NCBI GenBank assembly: GCA_039028975.1
Contig: JBCCHB010000063.1
Location: 1 to 64,000, forward strand
Length of the DNA: 64,000 nucleotides
Source: JAHBNG01 sp039028975
GTDB lineage: Bacteria; Chloroflexota; Anaerolineae; Caldilineales; Caldilineaceae
Direction: 5' to 3'
Of the stretch, positions 42,244 through 52,026 are shown one piece after another. The position numbers and the translations under genes were made by a program. The notes below the pieces were generated by a model. That model was given only the letters and a program-made list of their open reading frames with translations. It was not told where the DNA came from and made no database searches. Position 1 is the first letter of the stretch, and each line of letters starts with the position of its first letter.

Positions 42244-43230
42244 TTAATCATATCGAATGCGTGGATCAGACCAGGCAAGGGCCAAATCGGAAATCAAATT
42301 ACCTAACAAAACCAAGCCAGTAAAAAAGACCAACGCAGTCCCTGCCATAAACATATCTTGTTTTTGAAGGGCATTGACATATAGGGGGCCAATCGTGGGT
42401 AGGTTAAGTACAATAGCTACCAAGGCATTGCCGGTAATAATGTTAGGCAGAGCCTCAGAGCCTAAAATGACAATCAGTGGACTCATGGCAATACGTGCGG
42501 CATGTTTCCACGTTACGGTCCGCTTTTTAAGGCCGCGAGCGCGTGCAGCCTCTACAAAAGGTTGCCCTAAGGTATCCAACAAGTTGCCTCGCATAATGCG
42601 GATTAACCCCGCCGTTCCTGTGACGGCACCAATGAGTGCGGGAACCCATAGGTGTTTGAGTAAGTCCCAAAATTTGGCTAAACTCCACGGTGCACCACGG
42701 AATTCTTGTGAAAAGAGGCCGATCACATCCTGATCGAGATAGATAACTGTTACGAACAGAATCAGCAAGGCCAACAGAAATCCCGGCATGCCTAATCCAA
42801 TAAAGCTAATCGTCGTAAAAATCTGATCACCTGCTGAATATTGGTTAACGGCTGAGTAGACCCCGATAGGAATGGCAATTGCCCAGACAAGAACCAATGT
42901 AGCTAGTGCTAATGCAACCGTCATGGCGAGTCGCTGTGCGATGAGATCGGCAACGGGTCGTTCAAATTCAAAGGATTCGCCAAAATCACCTAGTGCAAAT
43001 TTGGAAGCCCAACCGATGTATCGCTGCATAAGTGGTTTATCGAGATCATAGCGTGCTCGATATTCCTCAATACGGTTTTCGGCACTTCGATCACCACGCG
43101 CTTCCAGCTCTGCAAGTTTCTGCGTGAGAAAATCACCAGGTGGCAGATCGATAATCAGGAAACCAGCAAAGGAGACCAATATGACCATAATAACGGCGTA
43201 ACCAAGGCGGCGAATAATATAGGCAAGCAT
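42244..43230 (-). CDS. Peptide-type ABC permease (OppB-like)
   Basis: 328-residue permease with about six membrane segments. N-terminus MLAYIIRRLGYAVIMVILVSFAGFLIIDLPPGDF is the OppB/DppB signature. The periplasmic charged loop GDRSAENRIEEYRARYDLDKPLMQRY follows, and the EAA-like motif FVEAARARGLKKRTVTWKHAA lies near residue 228. Second gene of the operon, 89 bases after the binding-protein gene. Confidence 0.94.
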   Translation of the reverse strand: MLAYIIRRLGYAVIMVILVSFAGFLIIDLPPGDFLTQKLAELEARGDRSAENRIEEYRARYDLDKPLMQRYIGWASKFALGDFGESFEFERPVADLIAQRLAMTVALALATLVLVWAIAIPIGVYSAVNQYSAGDQIFTTISFIGLGMPGFLLALLILFVTVIYLDQDVIGLFSQEFRGAPWSLAKFWDLLKHLWVPALIGAVTGTAGLIRIMRGNLLDTLGQPFVEAARARGLKKRTVTWKHAARIAMSPLIVILGSEALPNIITGNALVAIVLNLPTIGPLYVNALQKQDMFMAGTALVFFTGLVLLGNLISDLALAWSDPRIRYD

Positions 43231-43319
43231 GATATCTTTATTTGAATGGAAGAAAGATAGTGGGCAGAGAATTCACCCCTGCCCACCATACAAATTTAGT
43301 GGCTAATTAGAGACGAACT

Positions 43320-45338
43320 TTACTGCTCAATCCAGAACTGCTCTGGATGTTTGTTGCCAGGGCTACCAGGTGCCCATGGCCCGGTAATACCAGTTGCGGG
43401 AACATTTTTGAAGTTGTTCTTAATGATAACTGGCATAGGCTGGTCACCAGCGGCACCAAGGGTGAAGGGACCTTCATCAATATGAACGCGAATGGCTTCC
43501 CAGACCAACTCGTGGCGCTTGCTTTCATCAGCCTCAGCCAAACCCTGATCATAGATGTCCTGCAATTTAGCGGCTGGGCTACCATCAAATGGCTCTTCTC
43601 CTTCGTCACCGCCTGTCTGTCGCCACTTGCCTTGCATAGGCCACGCCCGGTTGTCACGTAGAGGGAAGATCCAGTCTGGATAAGTCCAGATATCCACCTC
43701 AGAGGCGTGGCAGTTACGCATCATGTAAAGAGCCTCTCTCTGGCGCAATGACCAATCAGGTTGACCAATTAGATTGTTAATAATCGTCTTAATCCCAACG
43801 GCTTCCAAGTCGCTAGCAAAGGACTCAGTGGCCTGAGTTGACATGATTTGGCCACCCCAATCACCGAGATCGAGAACCATCTCGAATGGCGCACCACTTG
43901 GCAAATCGCGGAAACCATCGCCGTCAGCATCTACAAAACCGATCTCATCAAAGCGAGACATAGCCAGCTCTGGATCATGCTCTGCATCAGCGGCTGCCCA
44001 TTCATCAAAAACTGCTTGGCCTTCTTCAGAAGCAAAGTGCCAAGCTTGGGGGCTAATGGTCGCCTGCTGTGCAATGCCAATACCGCCCCATGCTACGTCA
44101 ATGAGACGTTCCCTGTCCATGGCCACAGAAAGTCCCTTGCGGAACTGGACGTTGCGGAGTAGCTCACGAACCTCTAAGGCGGCCTCTTCATCCATATCCT
44201 CACTTAAGAAGTCCTGATTGATGAGCCAGCAGGGCCAGCCACCAGCGCCATTTACCCAATCCGTATTCACTGTATAGTCGTTGGCCTCAGCCTGCTCAAG
44301 CAGAAGGGGAATCTTCAGCGGGTCATTGGCACCGCGGAAGCTGGCATCATATTTACCTTGAGAAATGCTCAAAACCCGCACTTCTTCGTCTTCGATCAAC
44401 TCAACGTCTACTCTATCGATATAGGGAAGTTGGTTCCCTGCAGTATCAACTTTCCAGTAGTAAGGATTGCGTTCTAACAGCCAGCGTTCACCAGGAATCT
44501 GCTCCGTAACAACCCAAGCAAAGAGAGTCGGGAAGTCAGGATTCTCCCACCATTTATCCAATACTTCGAATTCTTCCCAGTCAATGTCTTCATTATTGGT
44601 GGGCAGCAGTGGCTCTAGGTAGTGTTGAGGCTTCATCATGGGTTCCCACTCCCAGAAACCTTGGGCCATGATGTAAGGCGTGATCCATTGGGGTCCGTCC
44701 CAACGCATAATCATGGTATAGTCATCTGGGAACTCGACATCCATTACTTCACCATCAGACTTAAATCCCCACCAAGGAACCTGAACGACCTTATAGTCAT
44801 CATTGTTGGCTAACTGAGTCCACCAGAATTCCAGATCTGCTGTCGTAAATGGTTCACCGTCTGACCATTTGACGCCTTCGCGGAAGTGGAGGGTGACTTC
44901 GCTACCATCCTCAGACCACTCAAACGCCTTGGCTAGGCCAGGTTCATAACCAGTGTAGTCATCCTTCCAGCGAATTGGTGGATCATACAGGACCATCTTG
45001 AAGTTGTTCATCCTGTTGTCCCAGGTTACAAAATTCCATGTGCCGCCATACTCACCAATCGATTCGTATGGTTCCACAACCATCGGGTCATTGGAGATGC
45101 GTTCATCAACGGGCGGCAACTCACCAGAGACAACCAATTCCGCCAACATGGGGGACTCGTTAAACTCACTCGGTGGGGCTGCTGGTTCGGCATCTGCGGC
45201 AGCATCGCTGGAAGATTCCTCTGACGAAGAATCAGCAGCCGCTGGAGCATCTGCTGGCGCAGGAGCACCACCACAGGCGGCGATCACCATTGCCATGACA
45301 AGCAAAACGCTTAGCAATGTAAACCTTTTCTGTTTCAT
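43320..45338 (-). CDS. Peptide-type ABC solute-binding lipoprotein (SBP family 5)
   Basis: 672-residue binding protein of the Dpp/Opp family. The signal peptide (KQKRFTLLSVLLVMAMVIAACG) ends in lipobox IAAC. An Ala/Glu/Ser-rich linker (about 25-55) follows, a common style in Chloroflexota lipoproteins. Family marks are VTLHFREGVKWSDGEPFTTADLEF (about 150), RKGLSVAMDRERLIDVAWGG and a C-terminal IRVHIDEGPFTLG. It is first in the operon and has a strong ribosome site (aaggag, nine bases). Its leader region shares a 20-nt motif with that of the sugar binding-protein gene (45851-45870 and 51256-51275). Substrate unknown. Confidence 0.93.
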   Translation of the reverse strand: MKQKRFTLLSVLLVMAMVIAACGGAPAPADAPAAADSSSEESSSDAAADAEPAAPPSEFNESPMLAELVVSGELPPVDERISNDPMVVEPYESIGEYGGTWNFVTWDNRMNNFKMVLYDPPIRWKDDYTGYEPGLAKAFEWSEDGSEVTLHFREGVKWSDGEPFTTADLEFWWTQLANNDDYKVVQVPWWGFKSDGEVMDVEFPDDYTMIMRWDGPQWITPYIMAQGFWEWEPMMKPQHYLEPLLPTNNEDIDWEEFEVLDKWWENPDFPTLFAWVVTEQIPGERWLLERNPYYWKVDTAGNQLPYIDRVDVELIEDEEVRVLSISQGKYDASFRGANDPLKIPLLLEQAEANDYTVNTDWVNGAGGWPCWLINQDFLSEDMDEEAALEVRELLRNVQFRKGLSVAMDRERLIDVAWGGIGIAQQATISPQAWHFASEEGQAVFDEWAAADAEHDPELAMSRFDEIGFVDADGDGFRDLPSGAPFEMVLDLGDWGGQIMSTQATESFASDLEAVGIKTIINNLIGQPDWSLRQREALYMMRNCHASEVDIWTYPDWIFPLRDNRAWPMQGKWRQTGGDEGEEPFDGSPAAKLQDIYDQGLAEADESKRHELVWEAIRVHIDEGPFTLGAAGDQPMPVIIKNNFKNVPATGITGPWAPGSPGNKHPEQFWIEQ

Positions 45339-45460
45339 TTGGTATGTCTCCTTAAGACAATAGATCGAATAGGGAAAGATGTAGTTTATTCATAGTTCGC
45401 AGTTGCTTGGCTTCTTGGTCCAGAGTTCCTCTGACTAAGATACAAGATTTTGCGCTCTAC

Positions 45461-45525
45461 TATACTGCGGTTGGCCATAGATTTGAGAATAATTCAATTA
45501 CATTTCAGTCGGGTAAACTATTCTC
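45461..45525. repeat. R2 dispersed repeat, copy 3
   Basis: tatactgcggttggccatag, then gagaataattcaattac and tttcagtcgggtaaactattctc. The gagaataat/(g)ttattctc-type ends are inverted (actattctc here). Confidence 0.6.
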
Positions 45526-45991
45526 GTCAGTGACAGGGCCAAATATATTTATGTATTCCTTCTCCTCTTGCTCCATATTGACTGTATAGATACAGAAACC
45601 ATCACTGCTGTAGACCTAAGGTCCATGCTGGAACGCCTAATATGGTATTGAGCGAATTAGGATTTACATACGCAACTGGAAAGATGCAAGGGGGAGACGT
45701 TACTTAAAATAAATCAAAATAAAACATTCTGTCAAGGTGGGGGAGCCAGGGCGGAATTCTATGCAATAATCAGCCTAGGTTTCTGACAAAATTAAAGGGA
45801 TACTCCTCAAATTTAGAGACATTTTACAACAGGTACTCAGATTATGAAAAATCTTACATATAGTATATCATCTTCTGAAATATATCCTAACTAACTATTG
45901 CTAAGCGTAAATCCTTAGACAGATTAATAACCGATGATCTCGCTTTCTGTAGCAAAACCTATTCGTACAGCCATTTATGACCAGATTTAAC

Positions 45992-46076
45992 TATACTCAG
46001 CTCCGTTTGAAAACCCGAGTTTTTTCTTCCTGTAGAGGTTGTGGAACACTCCGGATTTCAAAGCGACCGCAGTATA
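45992..46076. repeat. R1 palindromic repeat, 85 bp (copy 3)
   Basis: Same orientation as the copy at 12897-12981 (tatactcagctccgtttgaa ... gcgaccgcagtata). It ends 53 bases before the start of the LacI gene, so it may lie in that gene's promoter or leader. Confidence 0.85.
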
Positions 46077-46129
46077 AGATCTTTGTAACAAAATCTGTTA
46101 AATACAGAATCTAAATGCCATAAGATGAA

Positions 46130-47143
46130 ATGTCAGCCACAATAGAAGAAGTTGCTAAACTTTCAGGTGTCTCTACAGCAACAGTCAGTCGCGCGCTGCG
46201 TGGATTGCCAAATGTAGCACCCTCAACACGCGCCACCGTTATCCAAACGGCGGAAACGCTCAATTATGCAATCAGTCCCCAGGCATCTCGTATTGCGAGC
46301 GGGCGTTCGATGATTGGGATTATTCGCCCATTAGTTGATCAATGGTTTTATGCCAAATTAGCCTTTAATGCGGAGATTGTGCTTTCAACGGCAGGATATG
46401 ATGTTGTTCGCTACAGCATTGAACGCACCCAGATTCAGGCTCAATTTTTGAGGCAGTTGATAAACCGACGGCTCGTTGACGGGCTTATTTTTTCGACTGT
46501 GGTACTAGACACCGATGCCCTCTCCATCGTGCAAGATGCACGGCTACCTGTTGTCACGATTGAGACCATGACTGAGGTATTCCCAAGTATAGGGATCGAT
46601 AACTATGCTGCTGGTCAGTTAGCTACGCGCCATTTAATCAACCTGCGTCATCGCCGAATCGGTTTGATCACTGGTGCAGAGAACGATCCGACAGGCTTTA
46701 CCGTGACGAATGACCGCACCAGGGGATACCGAATTGCACTAAAAGAAGCAGGTATAGAATGGCGCCCCGAATATGAGGCACAAGTGCCAGGGAACTACTA
46801 CTACGAAGGGGGCGAAGAGGCCATGAAACAACTCTTTTCGCTTCACCAGCCGCCAACAGCCATCTTCGCTGTTACCGACGAAATGGCCATCGGGGCGTTA
46901 AAGGCTGTCCGAGACATGAACCTTCGCGTTCCGCAAGATATTTCGATTATTGGTTTTGATGACAATGAGGTGGCGGAATATATCGGGCTAACGACCATCC
47001 GTCAACCTGTGGCAGACTATGGGGAGGTGGCTGCGAAGCAAGTTATCCGACAATTTGGGAATGATTCAAGAGAAGAATCCCAGCATATTCAATTGCCAGT
47101 AGAGCTTATTTTGCGCACAACAACGGGACCGCACCAGAATTAA
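46130..47143 (+). CDS. LacI-family transcriptional regulator
   Basis: 337-residue regulator: DNA-binding helix-turn-helix TIEEVAKLSGVSTATVSRAL with the hinge helix SPQASRIASGRS, then a periplasmic-binding-like effector domain from about 62 (IGIIRPLVDQWFYAKL) with PSIGIDNYAAGQLATRHL and SIIGFDDNEVAEYIGLTTIRQP. Such proteins repress sugar uptake and catabolism genes until the sugar binds. The start at 46130 has a weak upstream ribosome site. It converges with the sugar ABC operon at 47316-50806 and is divergent from the peptide-type operon at 38-45 kb, so it may control either or both. Confidence 0.93.
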   Translation: MSATIEEVAKLSGVSTATVSRALRGLPNVAPSTRATVIQTAETLNYAISPQASRIASGRSMIGIIRPLVDQWFYAKLAFNAEIVLSTAGYDVVRYSIERTQIQAQFLRQLINRRLVDGLIFSTVVLDTDALSIVQDARLPVVTIETMTEVFPSIGIDNYAAGQLATRHLINLRHRRIGLITGAENDPTGFTVTNDRTRGYRIALKEAGIEWRPEYEAQVPGNYYYEGGEEAMKQLFSLHQPPTAIFAVTDEMAIGALKAVRDMNLRVPQDISIIGFDDNEVAEYIGLTTIRQPVADYGEVAAKQVIRQFGNDSREESQHIQLPVELILRTTTGPHQN

Positions 47144-47315
47144 TCGTATGTGGAGCAGGGTTTATAACGTATATAAGTCGGGACGTGGAAAAGATCGCTG
47201 TCTTTGCTGTGCTGATTCTGGACTTCAAACTAGTTTGACTTAATCAAATATTTAAGTGAATTTGGATGAGTGTAACGACTCATCCTTATCATCTCCATCA
47301 ATATTAGCCCCAATT

Positions 47316-48161
47316 TTACCCCTTTACTGCCCCAGCGGTTAATCCCTCAACTAATCGACGTTGGAAAATTAGCACCAATATTACTAGAGGAATTGTTACG
47401 ACAACAGCTGCTGCCATAATGTCTGCCCACGGTATTTCAAACTGCTGTTCACCAGAGAATAGAGCCAATGCAACAGGTGCTGTCCGCGAAGTGTCGCTGA
47501 TGGTAAACGTTAGGGCATAGAGGAATTCATTCCACGCATTGATGAAGGCAAGAAGCCCCGTTGTAACAAGCCCAGGAGCTGTAAGTGGGAGCAGAATCAG
47601 ATAAAACGTCTGAAAAGTCGTGGCGCCATCCACATAAGCCGCTTGCTCCAGCTCTATGGGCAAACTCTGAAAGAAATTCGTTAACACCCATACTGTAAAC
47701 GGTAGTGTAAACGTCAAATATGTAAGAATGAGAGCCCAAGGCGTGTTATAGATACCAAAAGCACGAACCATTGTAAAGAGAGAACCTAGAATAGCAATTG
47801 CCGGGAACATGGTCATAGCTAACACTGTATAAAGGACAAGAGTTCTGCCGCGGAACTTTAGTCGCCCTAGTGCATAGGCACCGAATGAACCTATCAGCAG
47901 AGAAAGCGCAACTGTTGCAAGCGAAACAAAGGCAGAGTTGAGCAATGCTCTGCGGAAGGTTGCATTACGAAAAACTGTTCCGTATGCTTTGAAGGATGGG
48001 CTTTCTGGAAAATAACGCACGGGCGTATTGAAAAGATCACTCGGTGGAGTAAGGGATGAAACGATTGCCCAGTAAAATGGAAAGATTGTGTAGAAGATAA
48101 TTACCAACACAATCAGCCAAAAGAGAATATTGTTGATCGGACTGCGTTTGCCACCTACCAT
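47316..48161 (-). CDS. Carbohydrate ABC permease (MalG-like)
   Basis: 281-residue permease of the MalG/CUT1 type with six membrane segments. The EAA loop EQAAYVDGATTFQTFYLILLPLT (about 172-194) contacts the ATPase, and the C-terminal region AAAVVVTIPLVILVLIFQRRLVEGLTAGAVKG is typical. A strong ribosome site (aggagg, eight bases) stands before the ATG, and the stop of the MalF-like gene lies three bases upstream. Last gene of a binding-protein/MalF/MalG unit; as usual in CUT1 systems, a shared ATPase (MsmK type) is likely encoded elsewhere. Confidence 0.94.
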   Translation of the reverse strand: MVGGKRSPINNILFWLIVLVIIFYTIFPFYWAIVSSLTPPSDLFNTPVRYFPESPSFKAYGTVFRNATFRRALLNSAFVSLATVALSLLIGSFGAYALGRLKFRGRTLVLYTVLAMTMFPAIAILGSLFTMVRAFGIYNTPWALILTYLTFTLPFTVWVLTNFFQSLPIELEQAAYVDGATTFQTFYLILLPLTAPGLVTTGLLAFINAWNEFLYALTFTISDTSRTAPVALALFSGEQQFEIPWADIMAAAVVVTIPLVILVLIFQRRLVEGLTAGAVKG

Positions 48162-48164
48162 GCT

Positions 48165-49100
48165 CTACGCCTCCTGGTCTCTATATATAGTTGTCATGTA
48201 GAATACGACGAATATTCCAATGACCACAAAAATAGCTACACTAATCGTCGCACCATACCCCAACTTCTGGAACTGAATTAACTGGCGTTGGTTGAAGGTT
48301 GCCATTGATTCGGTTTGAAACGCTCCACTGGTCATGATCCAGATAATGTCAAAGACGCGAAGTGCGTCGAGCGTGCGAAAGATAAGTGCCACGACAATGG
48401 CCGGGCGCAAAAGAGGAAGTGTAATCGTGACAAACTGGCGCCACCCCGTTGCACCGTCGACCGATGCAGCTTCATAAACATCTGATGGGATCAACTGGAG
48501 GCCAGCGAGAAGTAGTAACGCCATAAACGGTGTAGTTTTCCAGACATCAACTGCTACGAGTGCTAGCATAGCAGTGTTATCACTCGCAATCCAGGCAATT
48601 TTTTGGGGTAGAATTGGGATAATCCGAGTAAAAAAGTCATTAAATACACCAAAAACATCGTGATACATCCATTTCCACATTTGAGAAGAGACTGCCGTCG
48701 GAATTGCCCACGGTACAAGCATTGATGTACGCATCAAACCCCGTCCTGGGAACTTGCTATTAACAACCAGGGCAATACCCAAACCAAGGATCAGTTCAAG
48801 AATTACAGAAGAAATAGAAAAACGGATGGTATTCCACACCGATTCCCACCATCCAGAACTTCTCAGCAAACGGCTATAGTTTTCAAATCCTACATACTCC
48901 CATGCTTTTGAACTACCTAATTTGGCTTCAAAGAATGTGACATATATTGTGCTAATAAGTGGGTATGCAGCAACAAGCAAAACAACAATGATGGTAGGCG
49001 CCAAGAAAAGCCACGCAATCCGTTCTACGCGTTTTTCGGTTTGGCTCAAAGCCTCTCTCCTAAACATCCCTGGTCTGGATTTAATTGACTGGGTAGCCAA
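48165..49100 (-). CDS. Carbohydrate ABC permease (MalF-like)
   Basis: 311-residue permease of the MalF/UgpA type. Membrane segments begin with IAWLFLAPTIIVVLLVAAYPLIST (about 28). The EAA motif is YEAASVDGATGWRQFVTITLPLL (about 219-241), and the final segment is ATISVAIFVVIGIFVVFYM. The start is taken as TTG at 49100, because aaaggag lies seven bases before it; an ATG at 49139 would add 13 residues and an ATG at 49067 would remove 11. About 390 bases after the binding-protein gene, it is followed closely by the MalG-like permease. Confidence 0.9.
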   Translation of the reverse strand: MATQSIKSRPGMFRREALSQTEKRVERIAWLFLAPTIIVVLLVAAYPLISTIYVTFFEAKLGSSKAWEYVGFENYSRLLRSSGWWESVWNTIRFSISSVILELILGLGIALVVNSKFPGRGLMRTSMLVPWAIPTAVSSQMWKWMYHDVFGVFNDFFTRIIPILPQKIAWIASDNTAMLALVAVDVWKTTPFMALLLLAGLQLIPSDVYEAASVDGATGWRQFVTITLPLLRPAIVVALIFRTLDALRVFDIIWIMTSGAFQTESMATFNQRQLIQFQKLGYGATISVAIFVVIGIFVVFYMTTIYRDQEA

Positions 49101-49492
49101 AATTAATCTCCTTTGTATTCTGTGCTGGGGCGTAGGCAAATAACGTATCTGATAGGAGTTAACGCTTTAGTATCAGTAGTCCGCAGTCTTTTGGATAATA
49201 AGCCCAGAGTCAGCTCTGCCGATGTTGTTACCACCGCGGGCAACTGGGTCAATATGAAAATATGTATGGGGACATTATCCTAAAACAACTGTCCCCATAC
49301 AATTGACCTACCAAACTTATAGTTCTAAGAAGCCGTCTGGAAAGTCATCCTGAGAAGCCCGCGACGAAGGAGCTCACGACTATGTGACCTATAAACGCAG
49401 ATTCTTCAGTCGCTCCGCTCGAGGTTGCTTCGCAACTGTAACCAAGCAGAATGACGCGCTTCCCCCCTTTTCAGACAGCTTCTTATGTAAAA
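49101..49492. other. Intergenic region with a REP-like palindrome
   Basis: Between the MalF-like gene and the upstream SBP gene on the same strand. About 49345-49457 reads cctgagaagcccgcgacgaagga ... agattcttcag ... cagaatgac, the layout of a widespread intergenic palindromic repeat. A hairpin of this size could moderate expression between binding protein and permeases. No gene seen. Confidence 0.5.
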
Positions 49493-50806
49493 TTACTGAA
49501 GCAACTCAGTCAACTGCGCTTCAATTGCTTCGACTGCCTCTTGGCCTGTCTGCGCGCCGGTCAGCACTCTATTCACTTCTGTGAAGTAGATAGTGGAAAC
49601 TTCATTGTACTGATCACTAGTTACAGTACTGGGGCGTGCCACTGCGCCCCCAGCAAAGACATCAAAGAGCTGCTCAAAGAATGGATTAGCAGCCAATACT
49701 TCCTCATCCGAATAGAGATCACCAATAGTGGGAAGGCGACTCTCAATCGTTGCTAGGAATTTCTGACCGTCACGACTGGTCATACACGCTGCAAATTCAG
49801 CTGCGCCTTCTAGGTTATCGCTGTACTTACTTACGGCCATTTGCCAGCCACCCAGCGTATCTGCGTTACGGGCATCGGGGCCATCGCCTTTGGGTAGCGG
49901 CACGACACCAAAGCTGTCCTTAATCTCGCTGTCATCGGCATTACCCAGACTGTAAGCATAAGGCCAGTTGCGCATAAATGCGGCATTCCCTGCTTGCCAT
50001 ACCCCACGTGCATCTTCTTCTTGATAACCAACCACACCTGGAGGGCTAATTGTATCTACCCAGCTGGCCGCCCGATCAAACGCTGCCGCAGCAAATTCAT
50101 TGTTGATACTAATCGTTCCATCGGCTTCGACAATCTCACCGCCACCGTTGCTCACTTGCCACTCTAAAGCGTCACAGGTTAAACCTTCATACGCATTGCC
50201 TTGCCATGTAAAACCCCAGAAGTCGGGATTTTCAGCTCGTTCGCCCTCTTGAATTACGACAGCCATCTCTTCTAGCTCTGTCCAAGTCTCTGGGGGACCA
50301 TCAAAGCCGTACTTCTCTAGAAGATCTGTACGATAGTAGAGCAAGCCTGCATCAGTAAACCATGGAATACCAACTAATGAACCATCTACAGTGTTATTTT
50401 GCATGATTCGTTGGAAGTATGCATCTGGCTCTTCAACAAACGGGGTCAAATCGACTAGGTGCTCAGCCAGGATACCAGGCCAAATTACATCGATCATCAT
50501 AACATCTACATCCGCAGTGCCTGCACCCAAGATCTGTAGGTATTGAGCAATGCGATCTGTGGCACTTTCTGGTCCATTTACTACTTCAACTTCAATGCCT
50601 GTCTGCTCGACACAGAAATCAATCGCGGCTTGCTCACCATCTCGAATGGTTGATCCCAAAACAGCAGTGATCTTTCCACCTTCACCATCTGCCGCTTCGC
50701 CTCCACTACCACCATCTGCTGCTGGCGCTCCTGGCGCAGCGCACGCAGCCATTAGCAATACCATTATCAGCAGAACGCCTAGCAATGAAAACCTTTTCTG
50801 TTTCAT
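49493..50806 (-). CDS. Sugar-type ABC solute-binding lipoprotein (SBP family 1)
   Basis: 437-residue binding protein. The signal peptide with lipobox MAAC (Cys22) closely resembles that of the other binding protein in the window (KQKRFSLLGVLLIMVLL). A Gly/Asp/Glu-rich linker follows. Family 1 marks: GTADVDVMMIDVIWPGILAEHLVDLTPF, LYYRTDLLEKYGFDGPPETWTELEEMA and GGWQMAVSKYSDNLEGAAEFA. The ATG at 50806 is preferred, because aaggag lies nine bases upstream; the ATG at 50827 would put that site inside the gene. First gene of the sugar uptake unit (with 48165 and 47316). Sugar not identified. Confidence 0.92.
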   Translation of the reverse strand: MKQKRFSLLGVLLIMVLLMAACAAPGAPAADGGSGGEAADGEGGKITAVLGSTIRDGEQAAIDFCVEQTGIEVEVVNGPESATDRIAQYLQILGAGTADVDVMMIDVIWPGILAEHLVDLTPFVEEPDAYFQRIMQNNTVDGSLVGIPWFTDAGLLYYRTDLLEKYGFDGPPETWTELEEMAVVIQEGERAENPDFWGFTWQGNAYEGLTCDALEWQVSNGGGEIVEADGTISINNEFAAAAFDRAASWVDTISPPGVVGYQEEDARGVWQAGNAAFMRNWPYAYSLGNADDSEIKDSFGVVPLPKGDGPDARNADTLGGWQMAVSKYSDNLEGAAEFAACMTSRDGQKFLATIESRLPTIGDLYSDEEVLAANPFFEQLFDVFAGGAVARPSTVTSDQYNEVSTIYFTEVNRVLTGAQTGQEAVEAIEAQLTELLQ

Positions 50807-51684
50807 ATGGTTTGTCTCCTTAGACAACGGGTCTGATTTTACTGTAAAAATACGATTCGTTTATGTTGATCCATCCCTGAAAGCACAAATTATACAAATT
50901 AGCTCTGCTAGAACCATGAATGATTAACGCTATCTGTCTGAGAACGATGAAATCATTCATGGTCTTCGCAACCGCAGTTGGTATTACTAAACCGGTATAA
51001 AAAGGAAGAATCGAAGAAGCTATGCTTCGATCTCAATCTTAGGTGCCGGAAAAACTAGTACGATTCAGTTTTGGACTTACATACAATATTTAGAAAGTAG
51101 GGGATTGCTTGTTCACAAACATCTGCACTGCGTATATCAAAAGAAAATTATGTAAATTTCACTAATTGATCATAAAACATCTCATACATGTAAACACATA
51201 TATATAATCAAAATAAATATGAATATATTTCAACACAAAGCAAAAACTATGTAATATCTTACATCAAGCATATCACATTACTGTAAACATCTCCAAAATT
51301 GGTCGATGAGAATTTGCACCATAAAGCTAAATAGTATGAGCAATTAGCTAAAAAGTTATGTAGCGATCGAGTACTTCACCATGGATCACGTTATCTGGTT
51401 TGTCTTACGAATGGGAAAATACCAACTTCGAGGATAGGATGTGATTCGGATTGGTTTAATTATAGGGCAGTAGTCTGGAGAATTTTCACGCCACCCGAGT
51501 AAACCCGTTCGGTTTCCCTCAGGGCAGGCTCTGTCAGGTTTCGCTCTCGGGTAGAGCCTGTGCGCCAGAAGGCAAAACCTGACAAGTTTGATTTTCGCTA
51601 GGGTACAGCATTACAGAGGGTGAAATAGAGCGGAGTAGTAAGTACGAGGCGCCGAGCTGAAGAACTGCTCTTAACCAATGCCGA
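50807..51684. other. Long regulatory region upstream of the sugar ABC genes
   Basis: About 880 bases, AT-rich in the middle. It contains a 13-bp perfect inverted repeat (accatgaatgatt at 50913-50925 with 50951-50963), the shared motif at 51256-51275, and a hairpin set at 51493-51584 (tgtcaggttt/aaacctgaca plus acccgag/ctcgggt). One minus-strand open frame in it is not convincing. Some of this may be promoter and some dispersed repeat. Confidence 0.5.
51532..51584. repeat. Inverted repeat tgtcaggttt / aaacctgaca
   Basis: 10-bp arms at 51532-51541 and 51575-51584, with outer arms acccgag (51493-51499) and ctcgggt (51546-51552) interleaved. No poly-T follows. Looks like a dispersed palindromic element. 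Confidence 0.5.
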
Positions 51685-52026
51685 TTACCGCTTCCCGTGG
51701 CACTGCTTATACTTTTTTCCACTCCCACATGGGCAAGGATCATTACGTCCAACCTTATCTTCTGCCTTGAATGGCTCCGGAGTATTTTGTAGTTCCTCTA
51801 GCTCAGCAATATCCTCATCAACATCCGCATCAACTGTGATCTGATGCTGCCAGCCATTATCATCACAAATGGCAATTAAGGCCGTTTTGCGCTCCTCGCT
51901 CTGCACGGTCAAGAAAAGGGGCCTCTTTTGAGATCCTAATTTGTAGAGTTCTGAATCCTTGGTCCGTTGAAAAGATCCGGTTTGAGTTGTACCAAACTGA
52001 CGTCGTCGTTCACTCTGTAGACTCAT
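51685..52026 (-). CDS. SEC-C/SWIM metal-binding motif protein (PBPRA1643-like)
   Basis: 113 residues. A C-terminal SEC-C zinc motif, RNDPCPCGSGKKYKQCH, gives the Cys-x-Cys-x(8)-Cys-His ligands (about 95-110). The rest, LGSQKRPLFLTVQSEERKTALIAIC followed by ITVDADVDEDIAELEEL, matches the small PBPRA1643-type family of similar length. SEC-C motifs bind zinc and often mediate contact with SecA or other proteins. The function of the family is not established. Stands alone. Confidence 0.85.
   Translation of the reverse strand: MSLQSERRRQFGTTQTGSFQRTKDSELYKLGSQKRPLFLTVQSEERKTALIAICDDNGWQHQITVDADVDEDIAELEELQNTPEPFKAEDKVGRNDPCPCGSGKKYKQCHGKR

Larger units (their letters stand above)
45339..46129. 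other. Long intergenic region with R2, R1 and a shared promoter motif
   Basis: It separates the divergent peptide ABC operon and LacI gene. It contains an R2 repeat (45461-45525), the motif atcttacatatagtatatca (45851-45870) and an R1 repeat (45992-46076). The middle is AT-rich. No gene of convincing size was found. Confidence 0.5.

Noticed and set aside
43320..45338. Open frames on the plus strand through the peptide binding-protein gene
   Set aside because: They mirror the codon pattern of the real minus-strand gene.
51534..51752. 72-codon minus-strand open frame
   Set aside because: It overlaps the SEC-C gene and the hairpin set; Ser-rich text with no ribosome site.
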